64,000 nucleotides of DNA from Selenomonas sputigena (lineage in GTDB: Bacteria > Bacillota > Negativicutes > Selenomonadales > Selenomonadaceae): assembly GCF_026015965.1 (NCBI RefSeq), contig NZ_CP110383.1, forward strand, positions 1,057,501 to 1,121,500. The letters run 5' to 3'. Position numbers and translations under genes: made by a program. A model generated the notes under the pieces. That model worked only from the letters and a program-made list of their open reading frames with translations, had not been told where the DNA came from and searched no databases. Shown piece after piece: positions 44,484 to 55,700 of this stretch. How positions within the stretch are numbered: the first letter of the stretch is position 1; every line of letters starts with the position of its first letter.

Positions 44484-45185
44484 TCAAGCATTGCGTCGCG
44501 TCAGAATCGTCGACAGGTAATTGACCTTCTTATCCTTCTGCGCCTCGATATCATCGATGCGTTCCTCATCGGGCAGGCCGCAGCGGCTCACCATCACGGC
44601 ATCCTTCGCCAAGCCGCTTTCGCTGAGCATATCAGCGATTTCGGGGAAGTTCTTGTATACCTTCATCAGGACGGCATTGTCCGTCACGGGCAGGATCTTG
44701 GCAATCTTCTCGGGCGAAGCCGTCGCCGGAATGATGGAAAGAATATCGTTTCCCTCGACGATCGGATAGCCGAGCTTGCTGCCAATGGCGCAGAACGCCG
44801 GAATCCCCGGAATCGTCTCGATCGTCACCGCTTCATGCTCAAGCAAACGATAGACATAGATGTAAGTGCTGTAAAACATCGGATCACCCAAGGTCAGGAA
44901 CGCCACATTCTTTCCCGCCTCCAAGAGTGCGAGAATCTCTGCCTTGTTCTCCTCCCATGCTTTCGTGGACTCGGCAAAATTCGCAACCATCGGAAAGACC
45001 TGATAGACGATCTCGATATCCTTCTTCAAGTAAGGACGCGCGATGGAAAGCGCGACGCTACCGTCCTTCTTCTCCGTCTTGGGCGCGATGAGCACATCTG
45101 CCTTCTCCATCGCACGAATTGCCTTGACCGTCAAAAGCTCGGGGTCACCCGGTCCCACGCCAATGCCGAAAAATGTTCCCTTCAT
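44484..45185 (-). CDS. cbiL: Cobalt-precorrin-2 C20-methyltransferase CbiL
   Basis: SAM-dependent C20 methylation, the first committed corrin methylation in the anaerobic route. The 233-residue protein starts MKGTFFGIGVGPGDPELLTV and has the family LTLGDPMFYSTYIYVYRLL and IPGIPAFCAIGSKLGYPI. The ATG at 45185 follows AATAGGAGG, which settles the start. It is the cbi methyltransferase missing from the main operon, here 31 kb away and first in an operon with a FecBCD-type importer. The promoter carries an embedded palindrome (45296-45314), and a hairpin with a short T run lies in the leader. Confidence 0.95.
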   Translation of the reverse strand: MKGTFFGIGVGPGDPELLTVKAIRAMEKADVLIAPKTEKKDGSVALSIARPYLKKDIEIVYQVFPMVANFAESTKAWEENKAEILALLEAGKNVAFLTLGDPMFYSTYIYVYRLLEHEAVTIETIPGIPAFCAIGSKLGYPIVEGNDILSIIPATASPEKIAKILPVTDNAVLMKVYKNFPEIADMLSESGLAKDAVMVSRCGLPDEERIDDIEAQKDKKVNYLSTILTRRNA

Positions 45186-45208
45186 ACCATACCTCCTATT
45201 GCTTCTAC

Positions 45209-45255
45209 AAAAGAACCGCCCGAGCGGGCACAACTGCACCAGCTTCGAGCGGTTC
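45209..45255 (-). terminator. Leader hairpin (possible attenuator) of the cbiL operon
   Basis: Minus strand: 11-bp stem GAACCGCTCGA/TCGGGCGGTTC (one G-U pair) followed by TTTT. It lies between the promoter and the cbiL ribosome site. I recognise no known riboswitch class in this leader. Confidence 0.5.
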
Positions 45256-45287
45256 ATATTCGCCTCTGGGGGCAATTCCCTCTCGCC

Positions 45288-45317
45288 ATTATATACCATT
45301 CCTTCAAGGAATGGCAA
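45288..45317 (-). promoter_or_regulatory. Promoter of the cbiL-importer operon with internal operator palindrome
   Basis: -35 TTGCCA (45317-45312), 18-bp spacer, -10 TATAAT (45293-45288). The perfect palindrome CCATTCCTT-C-AAGGAATGG (45296-45314) fills the spacer, so bound protein would block polymerase directly. Confidence 0.8.
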
Positions 45318-45365
45318 GGTCATGTTTAGGAGACTGCAGAGGCATCACAAACATTCATCTCTTGC

Positions 45366-45614
45366 CTATTTCGGCTCTTCCAAAAGGGCGAGCAATTCGT
45401 CGTAATCCTTCTTCAGCTTGTAGTATTCATCGGCAAGCTGCAAAGCGGCGAGCACGCCGATCTTCGTGCCCGAGAAACTGCGGGTCTTTTTGGCGACGTC
45501 GCGCATGTTATCATCCACGAGCTTGGCAAGCTGGCGCACATAGTCGGCAGGTTCATCGCTCTTGAGCGGATACACTTCGCCGAATATCTCAACGACTACC
45601 TTCTTCTTTTCCAT
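45366..45614 (-). CDS. zapA: Cell division protein ZapA
   Basis: Small FtsZ-bundling protein of the Z ring. The 82-residue protein has the ZapA N-terminal beta hairpin (KKKVVVEIFGEVYPLKSDE) followed by a long helix (YVRQLAKLVDDNMRDVAKKT) and LAALQLADEYYKLKKDYDEL. The length is normal. It lies 19 nt downstream of pheT on the same strand, as in many Firmicutes where pheT is followed by zapA. Confidence 0.93.
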   Translation of the reverse strand: MEKKKVVVEIFGEVYPLKSDEPADYVRQLAKLVDDNMRDVAKKTRSFSGTKIGVLAALQLADEYYKLKKDYDELLALLEEPK

Positions 45615-45633
45615 CGTTTCACCCGCTGTCTCT

Positions 45634-48066
45634 TCAGGCGCGAAGCTCAGCGCCGCATTCTTTTTGGAGCGCCGCCAAGATCTTCGCTACGGCTTCGTCG
45701 GCTTCTTCATCCTTCAAGGTCTTGTCCGCCGACTGGAAGTCGACGCTGAATGCCATGCTCTTCTTGCCCTCGGCGACCTGCTCGCCCGTGTAAACGTCGA
45801 AGAGGTGCAGCTCCTTGAAGAACTTGCCCGCACTCTTTTCGATGGTGCGTGCGAGTTGCGCCGCGTCCGTCCGCTCGTCGACGAGCAGTGCGAGGTCGCG
45901 CGAGATCGCGGGGAAACGCGGCAGCGGCTCATAGCGGAAGTTCTTCGCGCGATACTTGAGCAAGGTCTCGACGTCCATCTCGAAGATGTATGCCTTCTTG
46001 TGGATGCCGAGCGCTTTCAGGACAGTGGGATGCACCTCGCCGAGCACGGCGATGACCTCCCTGCCCTTCTTGAAGAATGCCGTCTTCCCCGGATGCAGCG
46101 CGAAGTGTTCGCCGCTTTCCACCGTATAATTGGCGATGGAAAGACGCGCGAGGAGTTCTTCCACGACGCCCTTGACGTCGTAGAAGTCGACGGCTTCATT
46201 GTCCTGATTCCAGCCGATCGGATGACGCCTGCCTGCAAGAAGCCCTGCGAGCTTCATGATTTCCTCGGGCTGCTCCGTCACGGGCAGCTCCTTCGGCACA
46301 AAGATCGGCGCGACCTCGAAGAGGCGCAGATCTTCGTTCTTGCGCGAGAAGTTGCGCTGTGCGTTTTCCAAGAGGCTGGAAAGGAGCGTCGTGCGCACGA
46401 GCGGATATTCGTCCGTCAGCGGATTCATGATGGGCACGGCGCGGCGCAGGGCGCTCGCCTGCGGCACCTGCATCTTGTCGAACATGCTCGGATGCGTGAA
46501 GCTGAAAGACACTGTTTCCGTCATGCCGAGTCCTGTGAGAATCTCCTTGATGCGGCCGATGAATGCGAGCCGCTCGCTCTGGCGTCCCTGCACGGCTTCG
46601 CCGCGCGGGCGCGTCGCGGCAATCTTGTCGTAGCCGTGGATGCGCGCGACTTCTTCAGAGATGTCCTCCATCAAGGTCACATCGCTGCGCCACGAGGGCA
46701 CGCATGCGATGTACGAGCTGCTCTCCTCGCGCACGGCGAAGCCGAGTTTTTCGAGGATGCGCTTCATCTCCGCACCTTCGATCTCAGTGCCGAGACGCGC
46801 ATTGACTGCCTGTGCCGTGAACGTGACTTCCACTGGCTCTTTCGGCGCGGGATATACGTCGACGACGCCCGAGGCAACCGTGCAGGCGCCCATCTGCTGC
46901 AGGAGCTGCGCTGCACGATCGAGCGCACGCACCGTATGCGCGACGTCGACGCCGCGCTCGAAGCGCCCCGACGCCTCGGAGCGAAGGCCGAGGGCGCGAC
47001 TCGTGCGGCGGATGCTCGCACCGTTGAACGCGGCGGCCTCTAGGACGACAGTCTGCGTCGCGTCGGTGACTTCCGATTCCAGACCGCCCATGACACCGGC
47101 AAGACCCGCGGCCTTTTCCGCATCGGCAATGACGAGTTCCGTTCCCTTGGCGCGGCGTGAGGAATCGTCGAGCGTATGAAGCTCCTCGCCTTTTGCCGCA
47201 AGCCGCGCCGTGAGCTTCTTCCCCGCGATCTGCGCCCAATCGTAGGCGTGCATGGGCTGGCCGAATTCCAACATGACGAAGTTCGTGACGTCGACGACAT
47301 TGTTGATGGCGCGGATGCCTGCATCTTCCAGCCGCTTCGCCATCCATGCGGGCGACGGCGCGATCTTGACGTTCTGCAGGACGCGCGCGGAAAAGCGACT
47401 GCAAAGCTCGGGCGCCGCTATGCCGATCTCGATGAGGTCAGAAGCCTTGACGGAGGCGTCTTCTTCGACGCGAATCTCAGGGAACTTCGCCTCGCCTCCC
47501 GTGAGCACGGCGGCTTCGCGCACAAGCCCCAAGACACTGAAGCAGTCGCCGCGGTTCGCCGTAAGCTCGAATTCCAGGACGACGCCGTCGAGTCCCAACA
47601 CCTTGCTCGCCGGAATCCCTACGGGCGTATCGGGCGGCAGGATGTAGATGCCGTCCTTTTGCTCCTCTGTCAGATTCGATTCATCGAGCTTCAGCTCGCC
47701 GGCGGAGCAAAGCATGCCGTTCGACACGATGCCGCGCAGTTTGCCCTTCGCAATCTTCAAGCCGTTTGGCAGATGTGCGCCGACGAGCGCAACGGGAACG
47801 ATATCGCCTTCATGCACGTTGTCCGCGCCCGTCTGAATCGTGACGAGTTCCTTTTGCCCGACATTCATCTGGCAGACGAGAAGATGGTCGGAGTCGGGGT
47901 TCGGTTCAAGCTTTTCGATGCGTCCCGTGACGACCTTGTCCAGTCCGCTGTCCGCACGCACGACATTCTCCACGGGCACGCCCGCCATCGTGTATTTGTC
48001 GGCGAGTTCTTCCGCCGTCTCCTTGAAGTCTATATAGTCATGAAGCCATTCGATCGATACCTGCAT
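45634..48066 (-). CDS. pheT: Phenylalanine-tRNA ligase beta subunit
   Basis: Beta subunit of the heterotetrameric PheRS, carrying editing and tRNA-binding functions. The 810-residue bacterial long form has the N-terminal OB-fold (TGRIEKLEPNPDSDHLLVCQMNVG), B3/B4 editing and B5 domains (LGLRSEASGRFERGVD), and the C-terminal ferredoxin-like anticodon-binding domain (FPAISRDLALLVDERTDA). All are intact. It starts 17 nt after pheS and is followed by zapA. Confidence 0.97.
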   Translation of the reverse strand: MQVSIEWLHDYIDFKETAEELADKYTMAGVPVENVVRADSGLDKVVTGRIEKLEPNPDSDHLLVCQMNVGQKELVTIQTGADNVHEGDIVPVALVGAHLPNGLKIAKGKLRGIVSNGMLCSAGELKLDESNLTEEQKDGIYILPPDTPVGIPASKVLGLDGVVLEFELTANRGDCFSVLGLVREAAVLTGGEAKFPEIRVEEDASVKASDLIEIGIAAPELCSRFSARVLQNVKIAPSPAWMAKRLEDAGIRAINNVVDVTNFVMLEFGQPMHAYDWAQIAGKKLTARLAAKGEELHTLDDSSRRAKGTELVIADAEKAAGLAGVMGGLESEVTDATQTVVLEAAAFNGASIRRTSRALGLRSEASGRFERGVDVAHTVRALDRAAQLLQQMGACTVASGVVDVYPAPKEPVEVTFTAQAVNARLGTEIEGAEMKRILEKLGFAVREESSSYIACVPSWRSDVTLMEDISEEVARIHGYDKIAATRPRGEAVQGRQSERLAFIGRIKEILTGLGMTETVSFSFTHPSMFDKMQVPQASALRRAVPIMNPLTDEYPLVRTTLLSSLLENAQRNFSRKNEDLRLFEVAPIFVPKELPVTEQPEEIMKLAGLLAGRRHPIGWNQDNEAVDFYDVKGVVEELLARLSIANYTVESGEHFALHPGKTAFFKKGREVIAVLGEVHPTVLKALGIHKKAYIFEMDVETLLKYRAKNFRYEPLPRFPAISRDLALLVDERTDAAQLARTIEKSAGKFFKELHLFDVYTGEQVAEGKKSMAFSVDFQSADKTLKDEEADEAVAKILAALQKECGAELRA

Positions 48067-48083
48067 GAAACTTTTCCTCCCCC

Positions 48084-49226
<1,143 letters not shown>

Positions 49227-49251
49227 TCACTATTGTTGCAATACTGATAAA

Positions 49252-49280
49252 AGTATATTACAGAAGGGAAGAAAAGGCAA
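49252..49280 (-). promoter_or_regulatory. pheST promoter
   Basis: -35 TTGCCT (49280-49275), 17-bp spacer, -10 TATACT (49257-49252), about 140 nt before pheS. Confidence 0.65.
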
Positions 49281-49316
49281 ATCTTTTACGGAAATTCGCC
49301 AGAAAGGCTAGAAATA

Positions 49317-49325
49317 TGGTATACT
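49317..49325 (+). promoter_or_regulatory. Extended -10 promoter of the U32 gene
   Basis: TGG-TATACT, about 45 nt before the ATG at 49371; no good -35 box. Confidence 0.55.
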
Positions 49326-49370
49326 ATACGTTAAACGGAAAAATCATGAGCAAAGGAGCATGAAAAAAAT

Positions 49371-51320
49371 ATGCTATTAACCCGTAATTGCGTGGAGCTT
49401 CTCGCACCAGCCGGCACCTGGGATGCCCTCGTCGCGGCTGTCGAGGCGGGCGCGGATGCCGTCTATCTGGGCGGCAAGCACTTCAATATGCGCATGCACC
49501 ACGGCGATACGAATTTCGACAACGAGATGCTGAAAAAAGCCGTCGACTTTACGCACGAACACGGCGTCAAGCTCTATATCACCTTGAACAATCTCATCAG
49601 CGAGGAAGAGCTTCCCGCCCTGCGCGAATATCTGCTCTACCTGCAGGAGATCCGCCCCGACGCGATCCTCGTGCAGGACTTCGCCGTGCTTGAGCTGAAA
49701 AAGGAACTGGGCATCGACATCCCGCTGCACACCTCGGTCATGATGAATACGCACAACGAGGCGGCGATTGAAAAACTCAAGGAATACGGCATCACGCGCA
49801 TCGTTGTCGGGCGCGAGATGACGCTCTCTGAACTGAGCCTCTTCAAGGAACGCACGGGGCTCGAAGTCGAATACTTCATGCACGGCGACATGTGCATGTC
49901 CGAGAGCGGCCAGTGCATCCATTCGGGCGTGCTCTTCGGTCAGAGCGGCAACCGCGGCCGCTGTCTGAAGCCCTGCCGCTGGGCGTATGAGCTGATCGAC
50001 GAGGAGACGGGCGAGGTCTTGGATGCCGAGAGCGAAGGCCCGTACAAGCTCGCTTTGAAGGACATGTGCATGTATCGCAACATCCCCGAGCTCATTCAGG
50101 CGGGCGTTCACTCCTTCAAGATCGAGGGACGCATGCGCCCGGCGGAGTTCATCCGCCGCATCGTGCGCACCTACCGCAAGGCGATTGACAGCTACATCGC
50201 CGATCCTTTCGGCTACCAAGTCGACGAAGCGGGCTGGCGCGACCTCTTCGACAACCGTGCGCGCGACTTCACGACGACGTTCGCCTTAGGGCCGACGACA
50301 GCACGCGACATCGGCTTTGACGGCACGCGCGAACCTCGCTTCTTCAGCGAGGCCGTGAAGGAGCCGGGCTTCCAGGACGACATTCTGAAGACGGAGCGCC
50401 CCATCGCACGCGAGAATGCGCCCCATCGCCGTCTCTCGGTGCGCGTCGGCGACATCGAAGGCGCACGCGCCGCCATCGAGAGCGGCGCCGATGCCGTCTA
50501 CGTCGGCGGCGAAGCATTCCGCCCGAAGAAGCCGTGGCGGCTCACGGACATCGAATCCATCATCGAAACGGCGAATGAATCGGGCGCAAAGATCTTCGTC
50601 AATACACCGCGCACGACGATGCGCCGCGAATGCGGCGAACTTGAGCAATTCTTCACAGTGCTTGAACGCCTGCAGCCCGCCGGCATTCTCGTCAGCAACC
50701 TCGGCTCCCTGCGCCTCGCCCAGACGATCACGAGCCTGCCCGTGCAAGCTGATCTCTCGTTCAACCTTTTCAACCATCTCGCCGCAAAGTTCCTCAAGGA
50801 AAACGGTCTTGCCATGGCGGCATCCTCCTTCGAGCTTTCCTTCGAGCAGCTTCGAAGCCTCGTTGAGGCCTCGGAGCTTCCCATCGAAACGGTTGTGCAC
50901 GGCTCTTACGAATCCATGATCCTCGATCACAATCTGCCCGAGATGTCCTTGGGCAGCTACGACCCGCTGAAGAATCCCGAATTTCTCGATCGCCGCTATG
51001 CACTGCGCGACAGGACGGGCGAGGTTCATTCCATCCGCATCGACCAGTTCGGGCGCAACCACCTCTACTTCGCGAAGGATCTGTGTCTTTATCCGTACCT
51101 TGAGAAGTTCAACGGCATCGCCTCCTACCGCATCGAGGCGCAGGACTACGCGCCTGCGCTTGTCGCTCTCGTCACGAAAACGTACCGCGAGGCGCTCGAT
51201 GCGCTCTCACGCGGGGAAAAGGCCTTCGATGAATCCGCGCTCGCCGCACTCGCCGCGAAGAGTCCGCGCGCTTTCGGTCTCGGCATCTACCGTTTCCGCG
51301 AGTCGAAGGATTCGATCTAA
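49371..51320 (+). CDS. U32 family peptidase-like protein (RlhA/YhbU group)
   Basis: A 649-residue protein with two U32-type halves. The first opens ELLAPAGTWDALVAAVEAGADAVYLGG; the second repeats the theme as VRVGDIEGARAAIESGADAVYVGG. The U32 signature region is EYFMHGDMCMSESGQC followed by SGNRGRCLKPCRW, with cysteines that in relatives bind an iron-sulfur cluster. Members of this length include RlhA, which hydroxylates 23S rRNA in E. coli. Others are annotated as collagenase-like proteases, so the exact reaction is uncertain. It has its own extended -10 promoter. An aminotransferase gene follows after 59 nt. Confidence 0.88.
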   Translation: MLLTRNCVELLAPAGTWDALVAAVEAGADAVYLGGKHFNMRMHHGDTNFDNEMLKKAVDFTHEHGVKLYITLNNLISEEELPALREYLLYLQEIRPDAILVQDFAVLELKKELGIDIPLHTSVMMNTHNEAAIEKLKEYGITRIVVGREMTLSELSLFKERTGLEVEYFMHGDMCMSESGQCIHSGVLFGQSGNRGRCLKPCRWAYELIDEETGEVLDAESEGPYKLALKDMCMYRNIPELIQAGVHSFKIEGRMRPAEFIRRIVRTYRKAIDSYIADPFGYQVDEAGWRDLFDNRARDFTTTFALGPTTARDIGFDGTREPRFFSEAVKEPGFQDDILKTERPIARENAPHRRLSVRVGDIEGARAAIESGADAVYVGGEAFRPKKPWRLTDIESIIETANESGAKIFVNTPRTTMRRECGELEQFFTVLERLQPAGILVSNLGSLRLAQTITSLPVQADLSFNLFNHLAAKFLKENGLAMAASSFELSFEQLRSLVEASELPIETVVHGSYESMILDHNLPEMSLGSYDPLKNPEFLDRRYALRDRTGEVHSIRIDQFGRNHLYFAKDLCLYPYLEKFNGIASYRIEAQDYAPALVALVTKTYREALDALSRGEKAFDESALAALAAKSPRAFGLGIYRFRESKDSI

Positions 51321-51323
51321 AAA

Positions 51324-51359
51324 AGCGCGGATGAATCCAACACTCATTTCATCCACGCT
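51324..51359 (+). other. Inverted repeat between the U32 gene and the aminotransferase gene
   Basis: Stem AGCGCGGATGAA/TTCATCCACGCT (one mismatch) with a 12-nt loop. No T run follows, so it may be an RNA-stabilising or processing hairpin rather than a terminator. The next ribosome site starts a few bases later. Confidence 0.5.
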
Positions 51360-51379
51360 CCCCCTAAGGAGGTCATTAT

Positions 51380-52672
51380 TTGAAAGAATACATCGGCGCT
51401 GAAGCCATCCTCGAAAAGAAGAAGAAGTACATCATGCCCTGTCTCGGCCACTTCTACCGTGAGCCGCGCCAAATCGTGCGCGGCTCCATGCAGTACCTCT
51501 TCGACAGCGAGGGCAGGAAGTATCTCGACTGTTTCGCGGGTGTTTCCGTCATCAACTGCGGCCACTGCAATCCCGAGATTACGGAGAAGGTCACAAAGCA
51601 GGTCGAAACATTGCAGCATGTCTGCAACATCTACTTGACGGAGAACTTCGTGAACCTCGCCGAAAAACTTGCCGAGATCACGCCCGGCGACCTGCAGAAG
51701 AGCTTCTTCTGCTCGACGGGCACGGAAGCGACGGAGGGCGCTGCGCTGCTCGCGACCATTCACACGGGAAGCAGCGAGTTCATCGCACTCCGAAACGGTC
51801 TGCACGGGCGCACAAAGCTCACGATGAGCCTTACGGGCATCGGCATGTGGCGCACCGATCCGAACCCCGTCGGCGGCATCCAGTTCGCACCGAACCCGTA
51901 CTGCTACCGCTGTCCGCTCGGCAAGACCCATCCCGAATGCGGCCTTGCCTGCGCCGATGAGGTCGAGACGATCATCCGGACGGCGACGAGCGGCAAACCC
52001 GCCGCCTTCATCGCCGAAAGCATTCAAGGCAACGCAGGCATCATCGTGCCGCCGGAAGGATACTTCCAGCGCGTCAAAGAAATCATCTCGTCCTACGGCG
52101 GTCTCTTCATCGCGGACGAGGTACAGACGGGATTTGCTCGCACGGGCAGGATGTTCGCCATCGAGCACGCGGGCGTCGTGCCCGACATCATGTGCGTCGC
52201 CAAGGCGCTCGGCAACGGACAGCCCATCTCCGCCTTCATCGCGAGTGCCAAGGTCGCTGACAGCTACACGAAGCCCGGCGCCTCAACCTTGGGAGGCAAC
52301 CCCGTTTCGAGTACGGCAGGACTCGCTGTCCTCAACTACATCGAGGAGCATCACCTCGCCGAAAATGCCGAAGCGCGCGGCAAACAATTGCGCAAGGGAC
52401 TCGCCGAAATTCAGAAGCGCCACCCGATCATCGGCGACATCCGCGGCCTCGGCCTTATGACGGGCGCAGAATTCGTCCACAGCGACAAGCGCCCCGCCCC
52501 TGAAGAGCTGGACACAGTGCTCGAAGAGCTCAAAGATCGCGGCTTCATCGTCGGCAAGAACGGCGTCGCCAGAAACGTCATGGCGTTCCAGCCGCCGCTC
52601 ATCATCACGGAAGAGAATATCAACGACGTGCTCGACGCCCTTGAGCACGTGTTGGTGAAGTTCAAGTTGTAG
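51380..52672 (+). CDS. Class III PLP-dependent aminotransferase
   Basis: A 430-residue omega-aminotransferase-type enzyme. Cofactor features include CSTGTEATEGAALLA, AESIQGNAGIIVPPEGYF, IADEVQTGFARTG (the aspartate that contacts PLP) and the lysine in CVAKALGNGQPISAFI. The STLGGNPVSSTAGLAVL segment follows. It resembles the alanine-glyoxylate/4-aminobutyrate group more than acetylornithine aminotransferase. An unusual cysteine-rich insert, CYRCPLGKTHPECGLACADE, lies before the cofactor region. The substrate cannot be assigned. The start is TTG at 51380 after AAGGAGG. It is probably co-transcribed with the U32 gene. Confidence 0.88.
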   Translation: MKEYIGAEAILEKKKKYIMPCLGHFYREPRQIVRGSMQYLFDSEGRKYLDCFAGVSVINCGHCNPEITEKVTKQVETLQHVCNIYLTENFVNLAEKLAEITPGDLQKSFFCSTGTEATEGAALLATIHTGSSEFIALRNGLHGRTKLTMSLTGIGMWRTDPNPVGGIQFAPNPYCYRCPLGKTHPECGLACADEVETIIRTATSGKPAAFIAESIQGNAGIIVPPEGYFQRVKEIISSYGGLFIADEVQTGFARTGRMFAIEHAGVVPDIMCVAKALGNGQPISAFIASAKVADSYTKPGASTLGGNPVSSTAGLAVLNYIEEHHLAENAEARGKQLRKGLAEIQKRHPIIGDIRGLGLMTGAEFVHSDKRPAPEELDTVLEELKDRGFIVGKNGVARNVMAFQPPLIITEENINDVLDALEHVLVKFKL

Positions 52673-52691
52673 AAACAGCAGTCTTCCACAT

Positions 52692-52730
52692 AAAAAATCC
52701 CGCGAGTGCCAAAACTCGCGGGATTTTTTT
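52692..52730. terminator. Bidirectional terminator between the aminotransferase gene and rpoC
   Basis: Stem AAAAAATCCCGCGAGT and its complement around GCCAAA, with T runs on both sides. Confidence 0.92.
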
Positions 52731-52745
52731 ACAGGAAAATCGCTC

Positions 52746-55700
52746 TCAAGCGCTGATATTTTCTTCTGTCGCTTTGTCTTCCTTCTCTTCGACAGCTTCT
52801 TCCGCATTGAGCGTCGGCTCTTCCGTCAACGTTTCCTCGGACTCAGCCGCCATTTCCTCGCCGTCGCCTTCGGGCGGCTCAGGCGCGGGCGGGTTCGGAT
52901 CGACAACCGCAATGTTGCGGTAGCGTCCCATGCCTGTTCCTGCAGGAATCAGCTTGCCAATGATGACATTCTCTTTCAGACCGATCAAAGGATCGACCTT
53001 GCCCTTGATGGCGGCGTCCGTGAGAACGCGCGTCGTTTCCTGGAAGGAGGCTGCCGACAGGAAGGAATCCGTCGCGAGCGACGCCTTCGTGATGCCGAGG
53101 AGAATCGGCTTCGCGACGGCAGGCTCGCCGTCGGCCTCGATGGCGACGGCATTCGCCGCTTCAAAGGAGTTGATGTCGACGTATTCGCCGGGCAGGAAAC
53201 TCGTCGTGCCCGCCTCCTCGATCTTCACCTTGTGCAGCATCTGACGCACCATGACTTCGATGTGCTTGTCGTTGATCTCAACACCCTGCGACTTGTAGAC
53301 CTTCTGCACCTCGTAGACGAGGTAGCGCTGCGTATCGCGCAAACCGCAGACGCGCAGGATATCGTGCGGATTGATCGATCCTTCCGTCAGACGGTCGCCC
53401 GGCATGAGATGGTCGCCGTCGTGCAGGGCGAGGCGTGCACCGTAGGGAATCGCGTACTCGCGCGATTCGCCCGATTCGGGAACGATCAGGAGCTTTCTCA
53501 TGCCCTTGCCCGTATCCGTGATCTCAACCGTTCCTTCGATCTCAGCGATGATCGCATGGTGCTTGGGCTTTCTCGCTTCAAACAGTTCTTCAACGCGCGG
53601 CAGACCCTGCGTAATGTCTTCACCCGCGACACCGCCTGTATGGAACGTGCGCATCGTGAGCTGCGTGCCCGGCTCGCCGATCGACTGCGCGGCAATCGTG
53701 CCGACAGCCTCACCGACCTCGACCTCCGTCTGGTTCGCGAGATCGCGTCCGTAGCATTTGACGCAGACGCCGAACTGCGATTTGCATGTCAAGACACTGC
53801 GGATGGACACGCGCTCGCGCACCGCCGCAATCTTCTTGGCAAGCGCCTCGTCGATCGCATCGTTGAGCGAAGCGACCTTCTCGCCCGTCTCGGGATTGAA
53901 GATGTCCTCTGCCAGCACGCGGCCTGTGATGCGATCCTCCAACGACTCAATGATGCCGTTGCCTTCCTTGATGGCTTCGACCTCGATGCCGCGCACATTG
54001 TTGTTGCGCACCTTGAGCTCCTTGGCGTCGCTCGCAAGGATGGCCTCGATCTGCTCTTCCGTCAAATCGACGGCGGCGGGAACGATCTCCGTGCCTTCGC
54101 TGTCTGTGACGGCATAGCGCGTTTCCTTGCCGAGCATTTCGTGAATCATAGCGTGCTTGATTTCCGCACGGCGCGCCTCGTCCGGCTCGCCAAGGGCAAT
54201 CTTCTCCGAGACCATCGTGCTGCTGATGATGGCTTCGGAGGTCAGGGAAGAGCCGCGCAGGACAATCTCATGCACATCTTCCTCGGCAAGAAGTTCCAAA
54301 TCGCCTTCCGTCAGCACCGTGTCCTTCGGCAGCAGCAGTTCATCCGTCGCAGGACTCATGATGTCCGCTGCCGTCAGGCGGCCGACGAGCTGCTCATCGA
54401 GGATCTCGATGGCGTCCGCCGCCGACTCCGCGAGGCGTGCTCGCTCACGCAGCAAGTTGATGCTCTCCACATCGCAGTCGTCCTCGCGCACGATGACGTC
54501 CTGTGCGACATCGACGAGACGGCGCGTGAGGTAGCCCGAGTCCGCCGTACGAAGAGCCGTATCGGCAAGACCCTTTCTCGCGCCGTGCGAGGAGATGAAG
54601 TAGTCGGAAACCGTAAGACCCTCGCGGAAGTTCGCCGTGATCGGCAGGTCGATGATCTTGCCCGACGGGTCGGCCATGAGGCCGCGCATGCCGGCGAGCT
54701 GACGCATCTGCTGCTTGTTGCCGCGCGCGCCCGAATCCGCCATCATGAAGATGGGGTTGAAGGCATCCATGTTGTCCATCATGGCGTCCGTCACATCGTC
54801 CGTCGCCTGCGTCCAAAGCGCGATGACCTTGTTGTAGCGCTCTTCGTCCGTGATCAAACCACGGCTGAACTGGCGCTCGATGCCGTTGACCTGTTTCTTC
54901 GTCGCCGCGAGGATGTCCTGCTTCTTCTCGGGCACGATGATGTCGGAAATCGCGACCGTCATGCCCGCAAGGCACGCATAGTGATAGCCGAGGTTCTTGA
55001 CGTCGTCAATGACGACGGCCGTACGTGCTGCTCCGAAGTGGTCGAAGCAGTTTGCCACGAGCTTGCCGAGCTGCTTCTTGTCCATACGGATGCCGAGGCA
55101 CCACTGCCCCGTCTCTTCATCCTTGTGGTAATAGCGAAGCTCCTGCGGCAGGATCTCGTTGAAGATCATGCGCCCGAGCGAAGTCTTGACAAGGCCGTAT
55201 CCCTCGATGCGCGCCTGGATCTCCGCCTGCAGCGCAAGCTCCTGATGCTGATACATCAAAAGCGCTTCCTCGATGCCCGTGACGATCTTGCCTTCGCCTA
55301 GGGCGCCAGGACGCAGGATCGTCAGATAGTAGGAGCCGAGCACCATGTCCTGCGTCGGCACAATGATCGGTCTGCCGTCCTTCGGCGCAAGGATGTGGTT
55401 CGCGGCGAGCATGAGGATGCGCGCCTCTGCCTGCGCCTCTGCCGACAGCGGCAGATGAATCGCCATCTGATCGCCGTCGAAGTCGGCATTGTACGCCGTG
55501 CACGCGAGCGGATGGAGCTTCAGTGCACGGCCTTCCGTCAGCACAGGCTCAAACGCTTGGATGCCGAGACGATGCAGCGTCGGGGCACGGTTCAGGAGGA
55601 CAGGATGCTCCTTGATGACCTCTTCGAGCATATCCCAGACCTCTGGGCGTGCGCGCTCAACCATGTGTTTGGCGCTCTTGATGTTCTGTGCGAGAGCGGA

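Noticed and set aside
45186-45290. Cobalamin riboswitch before cbiL
   Set aside because: Neither the B12 box nor the GCCACTG/GGGAAGG blocks are present in this ~100-nt leader.
45296-45314. Fur box for the importer operon
   Set aside because: The palindrome has the right length but not the GATAAT-type sequence of Fur sites.
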